A stretch of DNA of 64,000 nucleotides, taken from NCBI RefSeq assembly GCF_027596085.1, contig NC_072472.1, forward strand, positions 18,728,680 through 18,792,679, read 5' to 3'. Under the pieces are notes generated by a model that made no database searches, was not told where the DNA came from, and worked only from the letters and a program-made list of their open reading frames with translations. This DNA comes from Anoplopoma fimbria. Taxonomy: Eukaryota; Chordata; Actinopteri; Perciformes; Anoplopomatidae. Position 1 is the first letter of the stretch, and each line of letters starts with the position of its first letter. Below, piece by piece: positions 25,331 through 38,489 of the stretch. The translations under genes and the position numbers were made by a program.

Positions 25331-28132
25331 TAAATAATCAAGCTGTGTTTATACCTTGAAAATGAATGAAAGGTTGGGAAGCATCCAGCATCCCTGCAGA
25401 AGCCTGGCATTGAAGGAATTCAAGTGCAATAATGAGCAATGTTCAATGGATATGCACTTAATTTTATGTGCATCGCTAAATTATCTCCCAGCACAGCCAT
25501 GTAATGGTTGCTCCTCTTTTGAAGCGGAACATTTTTTTGACAGAGCTGTGTAATAGAGTCAATAGTTGATGGGAAGACTGCTGTGGATGGGGAGATGAGG
25601 CACTCAGGTGGCTGTTTCCTCCCAGACTCCAGGCCTAATGTAGCCTTTGGCATGGAAATTGACGTGACATTGATGGGCACTCTCCCGCCAGCAGAGAGTC
25701 ATGCGCCTGCACAGCCTTCCAATTCACTAATAATTGCTGATTAAAAACTAGTTAAGAGTCCATGAAAACCCAAATGTGCATTAACCAAATGACCTTCTGG
25801 GAATGGCAAATAGTCTGCGGCGAAGAACGTGGACAGCTTCATACGTGAAACTGGTCCCTGGATTGTTTTTGAGAATGTGGAGATAAGAGACAAACAGGAG
25901 CGTGCTGTGCGAGACTATTGAGTTTCTCAGAAGAATGATTTTATTGTGTCCGTATCCTCACAGAAATTGTCCTTGAGCTCATATAACCTTTTCCTGAAGA
26001 GTAGTCTATCAAACTGACTAACACATTAAGATAACCCTTAACATGGTAACACAATCCAATAGATAACTAAAATTGGGTATTATATCATGACAAGCTTAAA
26101 AACATGACTTTTATATTTATATTGTAGCCTATTGATAGATTGTAGTTGGCATTAATTAGCTGTTGATGACGTTACTAAATTAAAATTAGATTTAAATGAC
26201 CAGTATCTACATATTTTAGAATTGCTTAATACAAACTCCAAGGGATGAGATAACCATTATCCCATTACTTTGATGTGTTTCATTATTCTCCTAAATTAAA
26301 TTATGCTGAATATTATTTAATGTAAGGGTTTTAAGATTAGCAAATATCCAAGTGGTGAATGTTTGACAGAGACAAGTATTAATCATAAACATGTAAACAT
26401 TGTTTTATACTTATTTAACATTAGGTTTATTCTTTATGTTCTCACTCACAAGTGTGTTATAATGCTTATCATGGTAATGGGATTTAAAATACAGTGCAGA
26501 GGCAAAAGAATCACTTCCTTTCAGAAACGAGACATACACTTGCAGTCTATTTTAGAATCAGAGTAGTCTCAATGTTTAGACTTGTGAGTCGTACGTAGCC
26601 AACTGCACGAGAAGCAGAGGCCATGAGCTAACTGACTCAGAAAATTCACAAATTGTGTCCCTCTTTTCTCTCATATTATCCACCAGATGAGGCATTACAT
26701 GCTGCTTACAAAGGCCATCGGTTTTGGCCAGCATCACAGGGGACGCAGCTGTCTGTTCATTGTTCATCATCATTGTCTTCATGGATCCGATGCTCCAGAA
26801 TCGATAGCTGCCTTAGAGCAAACTAGTGAGCAACAGACTGTAGAAGCAGGTAAGAGTGTCAATTATTACTGGAGGACAGAGCAAAAATACAAAGTAAATG
26901 CCAAGGGGGAGGTGCTGTGATGGTGTTGATGGGATCATTACGGATGGATTAATGACTACTTGGCTGGGTGCTGAACATTTCTTATAAAGCTCACTTTACA
27001 GCCTGTAGTCTCTAAAAAAAATACACCTCCATGCACAGTTACTTTTCAGTTGATTTCTAGTCTTCTCTGTGCTGTGGCATCCCAAAACTAGTATGACAGC
27101 AATTAGATTAATGAGGGTTGAGTGTGTAGGTGGAAATAGTCTGTTTATTGCCAACGGGTCAAGAGGCCTGCTAAACCTGTTGTTGTTTTAGCAGAACAGA
27201 TACAGAGTATGTGTCACTAACATTCTGGCATAACACGTCAAAATGGTTCCCCATTATAAAACACCCTCAAAACACTGACTTCCTTGTCTAAATAGCAAAG
27301 ATCTCCACTAGAAGGAAAGGCCTTCAGTTCATTAAGCCCCCCCAAAAAAAGTTGAGTATTATTTGCAGTGTTGTTTGAGAAGATGAGTTCAACAGCTTTG
27401 ATACTGCAATTGTAGGATTTGTGATGAATTAAAAACCCAGGTTAAGAAAATGGCTTCAAAGGAGCCTGAATATTTAGTTTTTTTCCCCTCTAATGTCATA
27501 TAAGAGCCATATCGAAGCGCTGTGTAATCCAGTTGTGATAAGCGATCATCATTTCTGAATATGATACAAACATTACCCTGCTTAAGCCGAGAAAATGAGT
27601 TTCCCCACCTCTAAAGTCACTGCAAACACTAGTGAGAGCTGTAACCTACCATGTACAAAAATGGACAAAGGTGTTTTTTTTCATCAGTTAACACTTCCAT
27701 ACAGGGTTTTTTTATCACTTAAAAGAGGATTTGTATGATATCTCAAGTCATTTTACACAATATCTGCTGGTGAGAAATATGTCAGAGATTTCACATGCAA
27801 GGTTAAGTTCAAGGTCATTATTACATCTCATCAGGAAAATTTGATAACCAGCACAGCAATGCAGTATTTCATCAAATACATGTTCATACAAATGTATTAA
27901 GTAAAAATAGCAGCCATGAACTGCATAATGGTAAATTACATTATCATCAAAATATATTTTACAGCAGAAATACATCTAAACTAGTGCAAAGAAACAGTTT
28001 TCTGTAGTTACAGCTTATTGGCAGTATGAAGGTAGGGTGATACAGTTTATGGGTTTTTTAAGTATATTTTTTCTCTCTTTTGTGGATGGGAAGAGCGATA
28101 CTGTAGGTATTGCTTTTTTATGTTTTTTTCTC

Positions 28133-28240
<108 letters not shown>

Positions 28241-29526
28241 AGACAACACATACCCTTATCAATCTCTGCACAATAACAGAAAACAATTTGCTAATGTTTT
28301 GAAAATAGCTTTCCCTTCCCCTGCTCCAGCATTGTGAGATGTATGCACAATTTCATAAACACAATCAGTGCGCTGAATGGCGGCACTGATATTCTGAAAA
28401 AAAAAATCTCATTATTGTTCCTGAGCTATGGAAAAGCAGTCAATGGCCCATATCACACAAAAATGCCCCCTCCTCCTCCCCCTCCCCCTCCTCCCCCACA
28501 GCAGCCCACCATCACACAAAGCTTAATTCCACCTAGCAGCAAACAATATGCAGCAGTTTACTGAGAGAATATTGCTGATGACCCAAAAGGAATCATCAGC
28601 AGGCCGGCTGCACTTGCTTTACAGTGTTCGGCTGACACCGGTGGCACTGCTGTTGAGATCGCCGGGATCCACCACAGGGCACACTGTCTCTTCATGCACT
28701 TATTTTATAAATTTTCAGCTGCAGTACCTTCATCACAGCCGGACCGTGCCCTGTCTGATTTCAATAATTGAAATCTGGATCTCTTTAGTGAAGAGCTAAA
28801 GACACAATGTGACATGTGTCACAGCGTCTGCCTGTGTATATAGATTTCCAGTCTTTTGGGACTCACTCCATCTTCTCCTCTCTCATGAACAAGTGTCAAG
28901 GAAAGTGGCCACAGAGGAGTGTAAACAGGAAGTGAATGATGGGCCCTGTGGGATTACATGCATAGAGGTGGAGTTGTGTCCAGGCGGAAAAGAACCCAGA
29001 ACACACTGTTTGTTTCTGTGAACACTGAGCCTAAATATACAGACAGCTTTGGTGATGGATGAATACAGTCCAGTGCATAATCAGAGGATTTCAATGAGTA
29101 TATACGCATTAAGCCTACAAAACACTGCTTAGTGGTAGTATTAGAGGGTTTGTTGTTTGCCAAAAGCTACAGGTGTGTCATCTTTTTAAAGTGTTTTTTC
29201 TTCCTAGCATAGAGTTCAGACATTCACCTGCAACTTATTTTGTTAAAGACATTATCACATTTATCTTTAAAATGTCTTAAAAACAATACCATTTTCGAAA
29301 CAATCGTCACAATAACGTGAAATGAACAGAATCGGTTTTAATGCTGATTATAACACTATGCAAACTATAAATGTATCTAAAAGACATACATTTGTAAGAA
29401 ACACATTTTCTAGGTCTATGAAATGTGTCAAAATCACTGGATGGATCAGTGAGCAACTTTGTATCCACATTCTCCCTAGAAAGATCAAGTCTAATGACTT
29501 AACTAATGATTCTTCTTTCCTCCTCA

Positions 29527-29720
29527 GCTGTACTTTGTGTACTTTGCTAATTAGCTAATGTTAGCATGCTAAAAGGCTACACTGAAATGGTGCACCTTGT
29601 TAGCATTGCCCCTGTGAGCATGTTTCCCTGCTAGCGTTAGCATTTAGCTCAAAGCATCCCTTTGGCTATAAAAATAGCCTCTCAGAGCTGTTAGCAGGGC
29701 TGTAGACTCTTTGTCTTGTT
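29527..29720 (+). mobile_element. Dispersed teleost repeat (GTTAGCATTTAGCTC family)
   Basis: The segment contains GCTAATGTTAGCATGC, then GCTAGCGTTAGCATTTAGCT followed by CAAAGCATCCC, then CTCAGAGCTGTTAGCAGGGC and TGTAGACTC. This order of motifs is one I recognise from a very abundant short repeat in percomorph fish genomes. It has no coding capacity and is probably a SINE or MITE derivative. The class is not assigned. Confidence 0.6.
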
Positions 29721-31682
29721 CAAAATAGGTTCACAAAGCCCCCCAAGTAGCTAATTTGCTACCTGAAGAATGTAGTTGTACTGAAGGTGACACCTTAGTT
29801 TGTATCATCCTCTGAAATCAGTGCAGAGGTCGGCCAGAAGGACACGCTTTGGTGCACATGAAACTCACTGTGGGGAAGTGATCTATTACCCTTTTTTCCA
29901 AAAATAATATTCTATATGTGTCTCTGTAGCTCCCCTATACCTTATTAAAATATAAGGGGGCAGCTGAGCCTTTCTACGTTGCTGCACTCACACATTCTCA
30001 CCAAGCACACAGTAAATGTAAATGAAATTCTGTGAAGGTTCAGTGTTTTAAAGCTCAGGGTGAACATTGGGACGGGGCCTGCAGTATTTCTTCATTGAAC
30101 CATGATGTTTATCGGATCAGTTGCAAACTCTGGCAAGTACTTCAGTCTGACATTTGATGATGTAAGGTGTATGGTGATCATCACAGATCACTAAATGTCA
30201 GGGACTGTCTGGTCAGAGCTGATATATTCATCCCCGAAAGCGGAAGATGCACCCGTTTGATACATTGCCCCTGGTTTATGTCCTAGTCAAGAATGAAAAG
30301 CGTGTACGGACCCATCAAAATCTGTGAGGGCTTTCAATAGAAAAACCGTTCTATAGAACAGATTTTGACATGTATGTCACGTTTTCTCAGTTGTGACTTA
30401 CAAAACCACACCAAAAGCAATAGAGGAATAGGACCACGTATTATTGAGCAACGTGACACAAATATGAGGCTGATTAATAAACGCACAATTTCACATGGCT
30501 TCAGGAAAACCTCCCATTCACTTCACATCTCACATTCTGTGGCATAGAACAGGTCAATTTTAAAAAGCCCCATTCATACAGAATGCAAATTAAAGTATTT
30601 GTTTGAATTTATTGGATTCAGTATTTGATTTCCACTATTATGCTTTTAAGTTTATACCTCATCTTAAACCTATCTTGCACTTTTTTCGTCACATAATTAC
30701 TTTTAAATAGAAAATGTATCCTTCATTATTAAGCCTCAGTTTTGGATAGTTGCTTGGATGTTTTTTTTGTTTTAGGAGAATCTTCTTTACTTCTTAACTG
30801 TGAAAGTTGCTTCAGTTTTCTCCATGATGAAAACATGTGGTGAAAAGCAACTCGGTAGGCCACATTTACACAACTACTGCACTGAAATACATTTTTGACG
30901 TGTTTATTTAAGTATTTCCACTTGGTGTTACTTTGTTCTTTATACTTATACAGCCATTGTTAATGGTAAAGTTTTAGATTAAGATTTTATATAAGAAGCA
31001 GTTTGTTTGTTAGCAGTAATTTCCCCTCTGAACTTATCAAATGGTTCCATGCTCAATGTGGTAAAATTTCCCATTGGAGAGGGAAAATATATATATCGAG
31101 ACCCTTTGGAGAAGGCCTGGCCCCTAGCTTGGGAACCACTGAAATTAAATAGCGAACTGTATATAAAATTGTAAAAACTAACTCCACGGCAACCAGCTAC
31201 AACAGTAATATGCTGCTTACTCATTGATGTGATAGTAGTAACTGTCTAATGTTATAATATAACAGAGATCATTTTCTGCTTTGGATACTTGACATATTGT
31301 TGCCAAAAATATATGATTTTTACTTGTAGTATTTTCACAGTGTGGTGTTGGTTTACTAGGGTAAATGATTTGAATACTGAAACATAAACATAAAGTGTGC
31401 TGAATTGAGAATGAAAAACCTTTTCAAGGTTCAAGTGATGTCAATTTCACTGACATCGTCGTATTGAAATAAATCATTACTTAAAATATTAATTAGTGGA
31501 ATGAGGAGATTACGTATAGTTTGTTTTTTTGTTTAAATCAAGGAAACTTTTGAAATTGGTGAAGGGGTGGCAGTCCCGGCCTGATTAGGTGTTTTCCATT
31601 TGACTTCTGGTAAGGAAGGACATATTGTCACCTCTCCTATTTCTTTTCCATAAGGGTCACCTTGTGCTCATCCTCTTTGCAG

Positions 31683-31833
31683 GATGTCCTGGAGTGAGAA
31701 GAAGAACCTCAGAAACACCTAAGCAAAGATCAAACCTTTTAGTGACCTTCCAGCACATCGGACAATCTCTCCGCACACCGGTGCACTAACCATCAAACCC
31801 CATGTGGCCTCCGTGAAGTACAGAGCAATCAAG
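31683..31833 (+). other. Orphan exon-like segment
   Basis: A strong acceptor (CATCCTCTTTGCAG) precedes 151 nt of GC-richer sequence, followed by CAAG|gtaaaa. Two frames stop within 15 codons. One frame is open from the acceptor for 34 codons and then stops, so it could be a terminal coding exon or a non-coding RNA exon. I found no partner exon nearby. Confidence 0.2.
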
Positions 31834-33545
31834 GTAAAATTTAGGGGGTGGCGGTAAACACCGGTTCAATTCCATGAAAAGAGTGAAAAAAACATGTGTA
31901 CTGTATGTGTGTGTTTGTGGTGAAAATACGCCACCTGCAGTGCCTACAGCTCAGTGTCACTCCAATCAAACAACTCTAAGATTTACAGGTGGCAAAAACA
32001 AAAGTAAACATATATAGGCTATATACTGTGCATTTTATAAGGGGTAAGGAAAATGAGTTTCAGTGCTTCAGTGATCCTTAGGGTGAGAACAGTCCTTAAT
32101 AGAGTCTAGTCATCGGATAAATATCTAATTATTTACGCCATTTATGTTAAAAATGTATTGAGAAATATCTACATGTTACAGGTCATAATTAAGTTAAAAC
32201 TTAATATATTGATTTGTGCTGCAATTTATTCAGGACTACTACAGAGAGATGTTATCTTAAAATACAAAACTTATTTCAAACATTTTAATAACAGAATTTG
32301 TGGGACCAGATACAATCTTAAGTTAAACATCACCTGCTCATGAAATGAAAAGATTATCAAACCAGCATATCTGTAGTTCTGTAGTGAATCAGTCAATGTG
32401 AACTAATCCGTTCATCCACAAGGGGGCGACTTTGAACCACAATCAGCACCTCTGCTCATTGACGAGACCCCAGCTCTACATAGCCAAAACTCCAGAGGCC
32501 CAAAAGTGCAACTACTCTTTTTTCAGGTGCTTATACAGTAATGAATCATACTTATACATTTAATATTACATTTATGCCAATATATCCACCTAAATGCTAC
32601 TCACTGTTCCTTTAAGTAACAGTAAAGAAGTATTTTCAGCAAAAATGTACTAAAAATCAGGTAAAATCAGGTAGTGTAGAACGGCCCATTAAATAGTGTT
32701 ATTAGTAATATAACTGATGTATTTATGTGCTAGTCGAATTTCACTGTTGTAGTCAGTCAAGGTGGTACTTAATTTATATACTGTCAATTCTATCTATTTA
32801 TAGTGCGAATGCCCCAAGCCTCAGCCTGATAAAGACATATGTGGCTTGATTGGTTCCTAAAAAGCCTATTTTCCTTAAACAAGCAAAATATCACATAGTT
32901 GATGCATTTTTAACCTTTTTTCTAAATCAAATGACACTGTCTAAAGAATGACAGTATCTTGAAATAACATAAGGCACATCACTATACTAGGATTAATTCA
33001 AATGAAACTAACTTCTTAGCATTGACAAATGGTCTTTTCCACCCTAATTTGTAAGGCGAACATACTGTAGGTTTTGAATGAAAAAGAAGTAAGAGTAGTA
33101 AAAAAAGTACAATATTTCCCTCTGAAATGTAGTGAAGTAGAGATATGAAAGTGGAATTAAATTTAAATAGTCAAGGAAAGTAAAAGCAATTCATAATATA
33201 ATATACAAATATTTCTACTTTACCTACTTAATTTGATGTATCGGACTGATAAAGGTTGTTTCTGCTATAAACATGATATTGTCTTGTAAAGAGCCACCGG
33301 TTTATTTAAGATTTTGAAATTGTTTGTGATAATGCAATGTGATAAAGATTGTCTGATAAACCATCCAACATACTCTGGTTTGCAATAGGTGAATAGCATC
33401 AGACGGACCACTGTTAACTGTTCACATGTGACAATCCCAACATCAGGCAGCAGAAATGCAGAACAACACACACAAAACACAGAATTCTTCATGAAAATTT
33501 GACATTTTAATGGAAACTAAAATTGTGAACACTGGAAGTTTTTTT

Positions 33546-33550
<5 letters not shown>

Positions 33551-33582
<32 letters not shown>
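33551..33582. repeat. (TA)n microsatellite
   Basis: An AT alternation of about 32 bp follows a T-run. It lies just outside the probable nufip2 3' UTR. Confidence 0.9.
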
Positions 33583-33585
<3 letters not shown>

Positions 33586-33924
33586 ACTCTATTACGTTTT
33601 TTGGAATTTGAGGGTTATTATCATGCTTAAAAAAAAAAAGAACATTGTAATGTGACACTTATGTTAAATTCCAAACAAAAATTAAATAATCAGACTGCTC
33701 ACCTAAAAACTTAAATGTCAACCTGTAAGACATTTGAGAAAGAAATTCTGTTGCCTCATACTTTAGGGGGGCAAGCAATGTAAAAGTGATAAAAGGAGGA
33801 GCAGAACCAAAAAATAAACTGCATTAACAAGCACAACAGCCAGAGATGACACAGAAAGAAAACCAAAAAAATGACTTGGCGCAACTCATCGCCTCTTTTC
33901 ATGACTGAACTTTGTAAAGACACA

Positions 33925-36900
33925 TGTTGCCCTTTTTTTAAACTTTATTTATCATGTGTGGAATCATAAACACTGTACCTCTCACGTGTCATTAAGTAAA
34001 ACAAAACAAAAAAGCCCCCTAAATTAAAACATTTCAACAAGAGGCATAGACAGTTTAAAGGAAGGACAGTTTTTAAGTAGAGCACAAACACACACCAAAG
34101 TCCAGCATTTCCCATTACAGACGATTGATTACTGGATGAAGAAGCAGCACTTTCGGTATTTGTTTTATCTTTTGAAGATTGCTTCTCTCTCACACCGTAT
34201 AACGACACGCTCAAAGTGACATTCAGCTGCTACAGTAGTGACTTCTCTTCACTAAAAAAGCGCCTCCAAAAGCCAGCACGATGTCAGGTAGCTGGTTATG
34301 ACATCAACAACGTCCCCGGTGACGGTCTGTGCGCTTGCCATTCACCTGCTGAATATCTGAGTAGTGTACCTTTGGCGAAAGCAGATTTCAGAGTTGTTGA
34401 ACCGTACGTTAATACCTCACTCCCCCTCACAACATGATCAACATCACTACAAATACAAAAAAATATATTGGGAGGAACCCCGGGATGCAGTGTTTTTCGA
34501 TGCTCATCACCCCATCACAACTATATGAAGAAATGAGTTAAAGTAGTTTGTAAAAAAATCAGATGGAAAATAGTTCAAATATATTGACATTGGGGGGTTG
34601 GGGGGGATAAGGTCTTCATTAGCCTTTATCAGTAACTAAATCATCTATAACTCACGAAAAATGAGACATCTTGATTTTCTGTATCATTTATTCCTTTTAG
34701 TCTCATCCTACTTGTGCATCTATGGATAAATTAGGTTCTAACTCAAAAATAAAACCTTTTTAAAACACATGTTAAAACACTAATTTGTTAAATCAGTTCA
34801 AATCAATTATGTGCTACTTCAGACATTTACTTGACACGGACCGGCATGAGTATACGCCAGAAAGCGGTCGTCATCTGTCCCATTCAAACTGATTTTGGCT
34901 TCAGTTCACACAATTATGAACACGAGCCGTGACAATAAAAAAAAAACTACAAAACACATAAATTGCTCATTGCTTTCAGCTGCACCCATGTCGCTTAAAT
35001 GAAGAAATTAGGATTAGATGAAAGAAAGCTTAAACAGCATTGCAAATGTTACAAAAAAAAAGAAAAGAAAAAAAAATGGCACAGATATATGCTGGAAGCA
35101 GATTTCAAACAATCAAAATTGCTGTAAAAGTATATCTTTTTTTTCACACAGGCACCTGAACATGAAACAACAACGAGGGGGGGAATTTTGAAATATACGA
35201 GGAACTTGCATATAATAGGTAGAACTCGCTATGCACACAGCCACAAAACAACAAGGCAAAACTCGTCACTCACAACCTGGAAGCCTGCATCCTTGAGGTG
35301 ATTGCACATCCTGAGGGGGTGGAGATATAAACTCCACATGGTCAGGCTTTATTTTATCAACACACCAACAGTCAGCCCCCCCCTCCATATCATTGATTAA
35401 CCATCTACTCAGCTTCAAGAACCTGTTTTTGGTTTGCAGGCTACAATGCTAAATAATAGTCCTATCTTTATAAATGCATAATGAACATAGCCTTTTTGCT
35501 GTATTAAGTGCTTTAAAAAACAAGAGCCTTGGGGTGGGAGAATGGGAGATTATCAGATTTCCCTGTAGAGGACCATCCTCTCAAAAACTAAAACAAAAAG
35601 AGAAAAGGTCGTAAGACTACAGTAACATCACATACTACTCATTTTGATCACCCTGTTTTACATGTTGAAGCCTATAGATGCATCACTGTCGGCAGATAAT
35701 GCTTTCAGCCTGAACTATTTGGCGTTTACCATACGGGAACCTGATGTCACTTTCTTTCTATGGATTATGGGCAATACAATTAAATTAAATTGTGACTTTT
35801 TTCTAACCTAATGCCAGATTAAATGTCAATTCAAACAAGCACAGAAAAACATAAAAGTCTAAATGCTAATGGACAAAATCTCCTCAAATGCCCTTGCTCG
35901 GTTATAAACCAGATCCAACACAATTGTTCTTTCTTCAGAGGGCAGCATCTGTTGATGCACTCGTCCATCTTGTGCCGTACAATGGAAGCTAAAAAAAACA
36001 AAGCTTTCTAAATACCATGGAGCTCACTGAGATAAAACGTGGAAGTTAAATGTCAATAAGACTGGCTGCAGTTACCACTTTCCCTCTCTGCACACAAGTA
36101 CAAGCTGCAGCGCCGCCCAATCAGGACACTGTGGAGAGAAATGTACTTGAAAGCTCCTAGCCAGATTGTAGCTTCCCAATAGAAACACCACCAGCAATAA
36201 CAAATCAAGGGGTGCTTCACTATGCACACAAGAGAGAAAATGAACCATCAAAGATTGCAAGATTACAGTCTAGTATACATAGAAAACAGCGCATGGAGCA
36301 ATGTGCTTTTTTTTTTTCTGCTTTTTTTTTTTTTTTTTTTTTTTAAAGGGGTAAATAAACAGGAAAACGTAAATTTTTAGAGCCCAAAATGACGATGACA
36401 GCACCTTGCATGCCATGACAGTTTCCTCAAAGGTATTTGGTGTTTTGTCACAACATCATATGAGACTCTATATAATAGGACTCCAAGTCAACATTTCCAA
36501 TTTGAGAACATTACATGACAGGGGCCATTTGGCAAGAAAAAGAAAAAAAAAAAATATTAAACATAGTCATGGCTTTATCAACACTACCTGAGTAACATTT
36601 AATAATTCTGTATTTATCAACTTGGTTTTTTTTCTGAAGAGTAACAGCCCAGAGCCATTCTTTCAATGAGTATTTCTTGTCAGTACATATAGATCTTTCT
36701 AGTAATTAAAAGATAAAAGCAATTAGTTTACATAAAGTGCTATTAATCCACACATTAACCAAATCATAACTTCTAGGGAAACTAAACCTGGACAGGTACT
36801 TTCGTTATGTTGAATAAACCAATCCTGATTTGGAGACGGTGATGAATGTGATGTCACAGATAGCAGTTAGCAAATTTGGGCTCCCTAGACTTAATTAGAT

Positions 36901-38436
36901 CTTTCAACGTGAGCTCATTAGCAAAATTGACTTAAGGATTTTGTGCAACAAACTGAAAACGCATCTTAAACATTTTTTTTAACAAACCCCACCAGCATCT
37001 TGGGTGATGATTTTGTAGCTCCACATAACCCATTTCACAAATTTGTATGGATCACACGGTGTTATTGCACACTGGTTTGCAAATGTAAAATGTTATCAAC
37101 AGTAAAAACATAATAGTACAACTCATCTTCACATTTCAACATAGTTTGACAAAGTGGCTAGTCGGGGAACCTAGATTAGTATTGCAATCGTTGTTGTGTT
37201 GCTGTTATCTTTGTATGGCGATGAACAGTGACCTCTGACTCGTTCATTTCCACCAGTAAACATGCAAAAGAATGCCATAAAACAGACCAAATGCTGAGTC
37301 AAAAAAAAAGGGAGGAAGTATTTTTTTCAGTCATAAATGCAACATGTTCCTGAAAATAGGAATTTAACGGTTTTAACAGAAAAAAAAAAAAGAAGCAAGC
37401 AAAATAATCTGTATGGACATCCTGAGTCTTGCTGCTGAAGAAATAGCACAAAACGCAGAAGACCTTATTGGTAGAAATGCCTCTCGCTCAGTTTATTCCT
37501 CAACTCAAGGATTCATATATTAGAAGGTATATGTATATATGAATACTCTTCAGTGACATAATGATCTGCATGAAATGTAGGAAAAGCTTTAAGATGAAAA
37601 GATTTTGCCTTTAACGGACCTGATTTTTTAAATCTTTAGCACACCTGTAATAAACATTGAAATGAAGGGGCGTAGCGTTCATTCAAATACGGCACTTCTG
37701 TACCTGTGCTCTGGGATCATACTGCAGTGCAGATAACACTCATGTTGGGGTGGGCAAAACAGTATAAAAGAAAGAGCAAGCATTTCATTTCTGGGCTCTG
37801 ATTTTTACTTTACTTAAAATTACTTAAGACAAGGATCTCCCTTCCTGGATGGGGCCTCACCTATGAGCTTTCACTTAACTTACAGTTTAACTCCAAAGAA
37901 CTTAACCACCACTTCAAGGCATTCTTTGCAAAAGTGTGCTCTCCTTTCTTCCACAATTAATTCAAGCTCGCACGCAACTGTGTATGTATAACGTCTAACA
38001 TATCTACAATGAACTCATTTGAACGCGTGAAGAAAGAAAATGACTGAGGCATCCCATAGTCAGACTGACGGCTGCCGCAGTTCAACAGGATAAAGGCTTA
38101 GGGAGGTGCAATCCATGACACCTTCCTTTGTTGAACTCCCGAACATCATCCTTGAAGAGCCACGAGACAAACAAGTATCACAGCGCTGAAGTTTCATTTA
38201 TCGTGTTGGAGAGGCACCGATCCACTCCTTTAACGTCCCTCCAGAGTGTCTGCGTGTTTGTCTGATGCCCCGAAGAAGTCTGTTATTCCACCGGAGATTC
38301 CAAGGAAAATCTGTCATGCTAAACTATCAATGTTTTCACAGTTGTCACTTTGTCTGTTCGACAGGATTTATGATTCCCAAGGAAGATAATCGCAGCACAC
38401 AGAAGAGAAGAGGGTAAGTACTGTAGACCATCTACC
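33925..38436 (-). other. nufip2: Probable nufip2 3' UTR
   Basis: Downstream (leftward) of the nufip2 stop there is 4.5 kb of AT-rich DNA with no supported gene on either strand. On the minus strand an AATAAA signal lies at 33943-33948, and others occur closer to the stop, for example near 37492. Mammalian NUFIP2 has an unusually long 3' UTR of several kb, which makes a long UTR plausible. The end point is inferred. It includes a long T-run near 36325-36345, which reads as a poly-A tract in the mRNA. Confidence 0.4.
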
Positions 38437-38489
38437 TCACTGATCAGGTCCATCCTTGGTCTCATCATAAACCACTACTCTTTTTGGAT
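38437..38489 (-). CDS. nufip2: nufip2 exon 4 (C-terminus and stop)
   Basis: On the minus strand, CTGCTGTAG precedes 53 nt encoding the second part of a split Asp codon, then PKRVVVYDETKDGPDQ and TGA. This matches the human C-terminus PKRIITYNEAMDSPDQ at most positions. Confidence 0.93.

Noticed and set aside
33945..34437. 89-residue minus frame and 73-residue plus frame near 34.2 kb
   Set aside because: They lie in the probable nufip2 3' UTR, overlap each other on opposite strands, and match no family I know.
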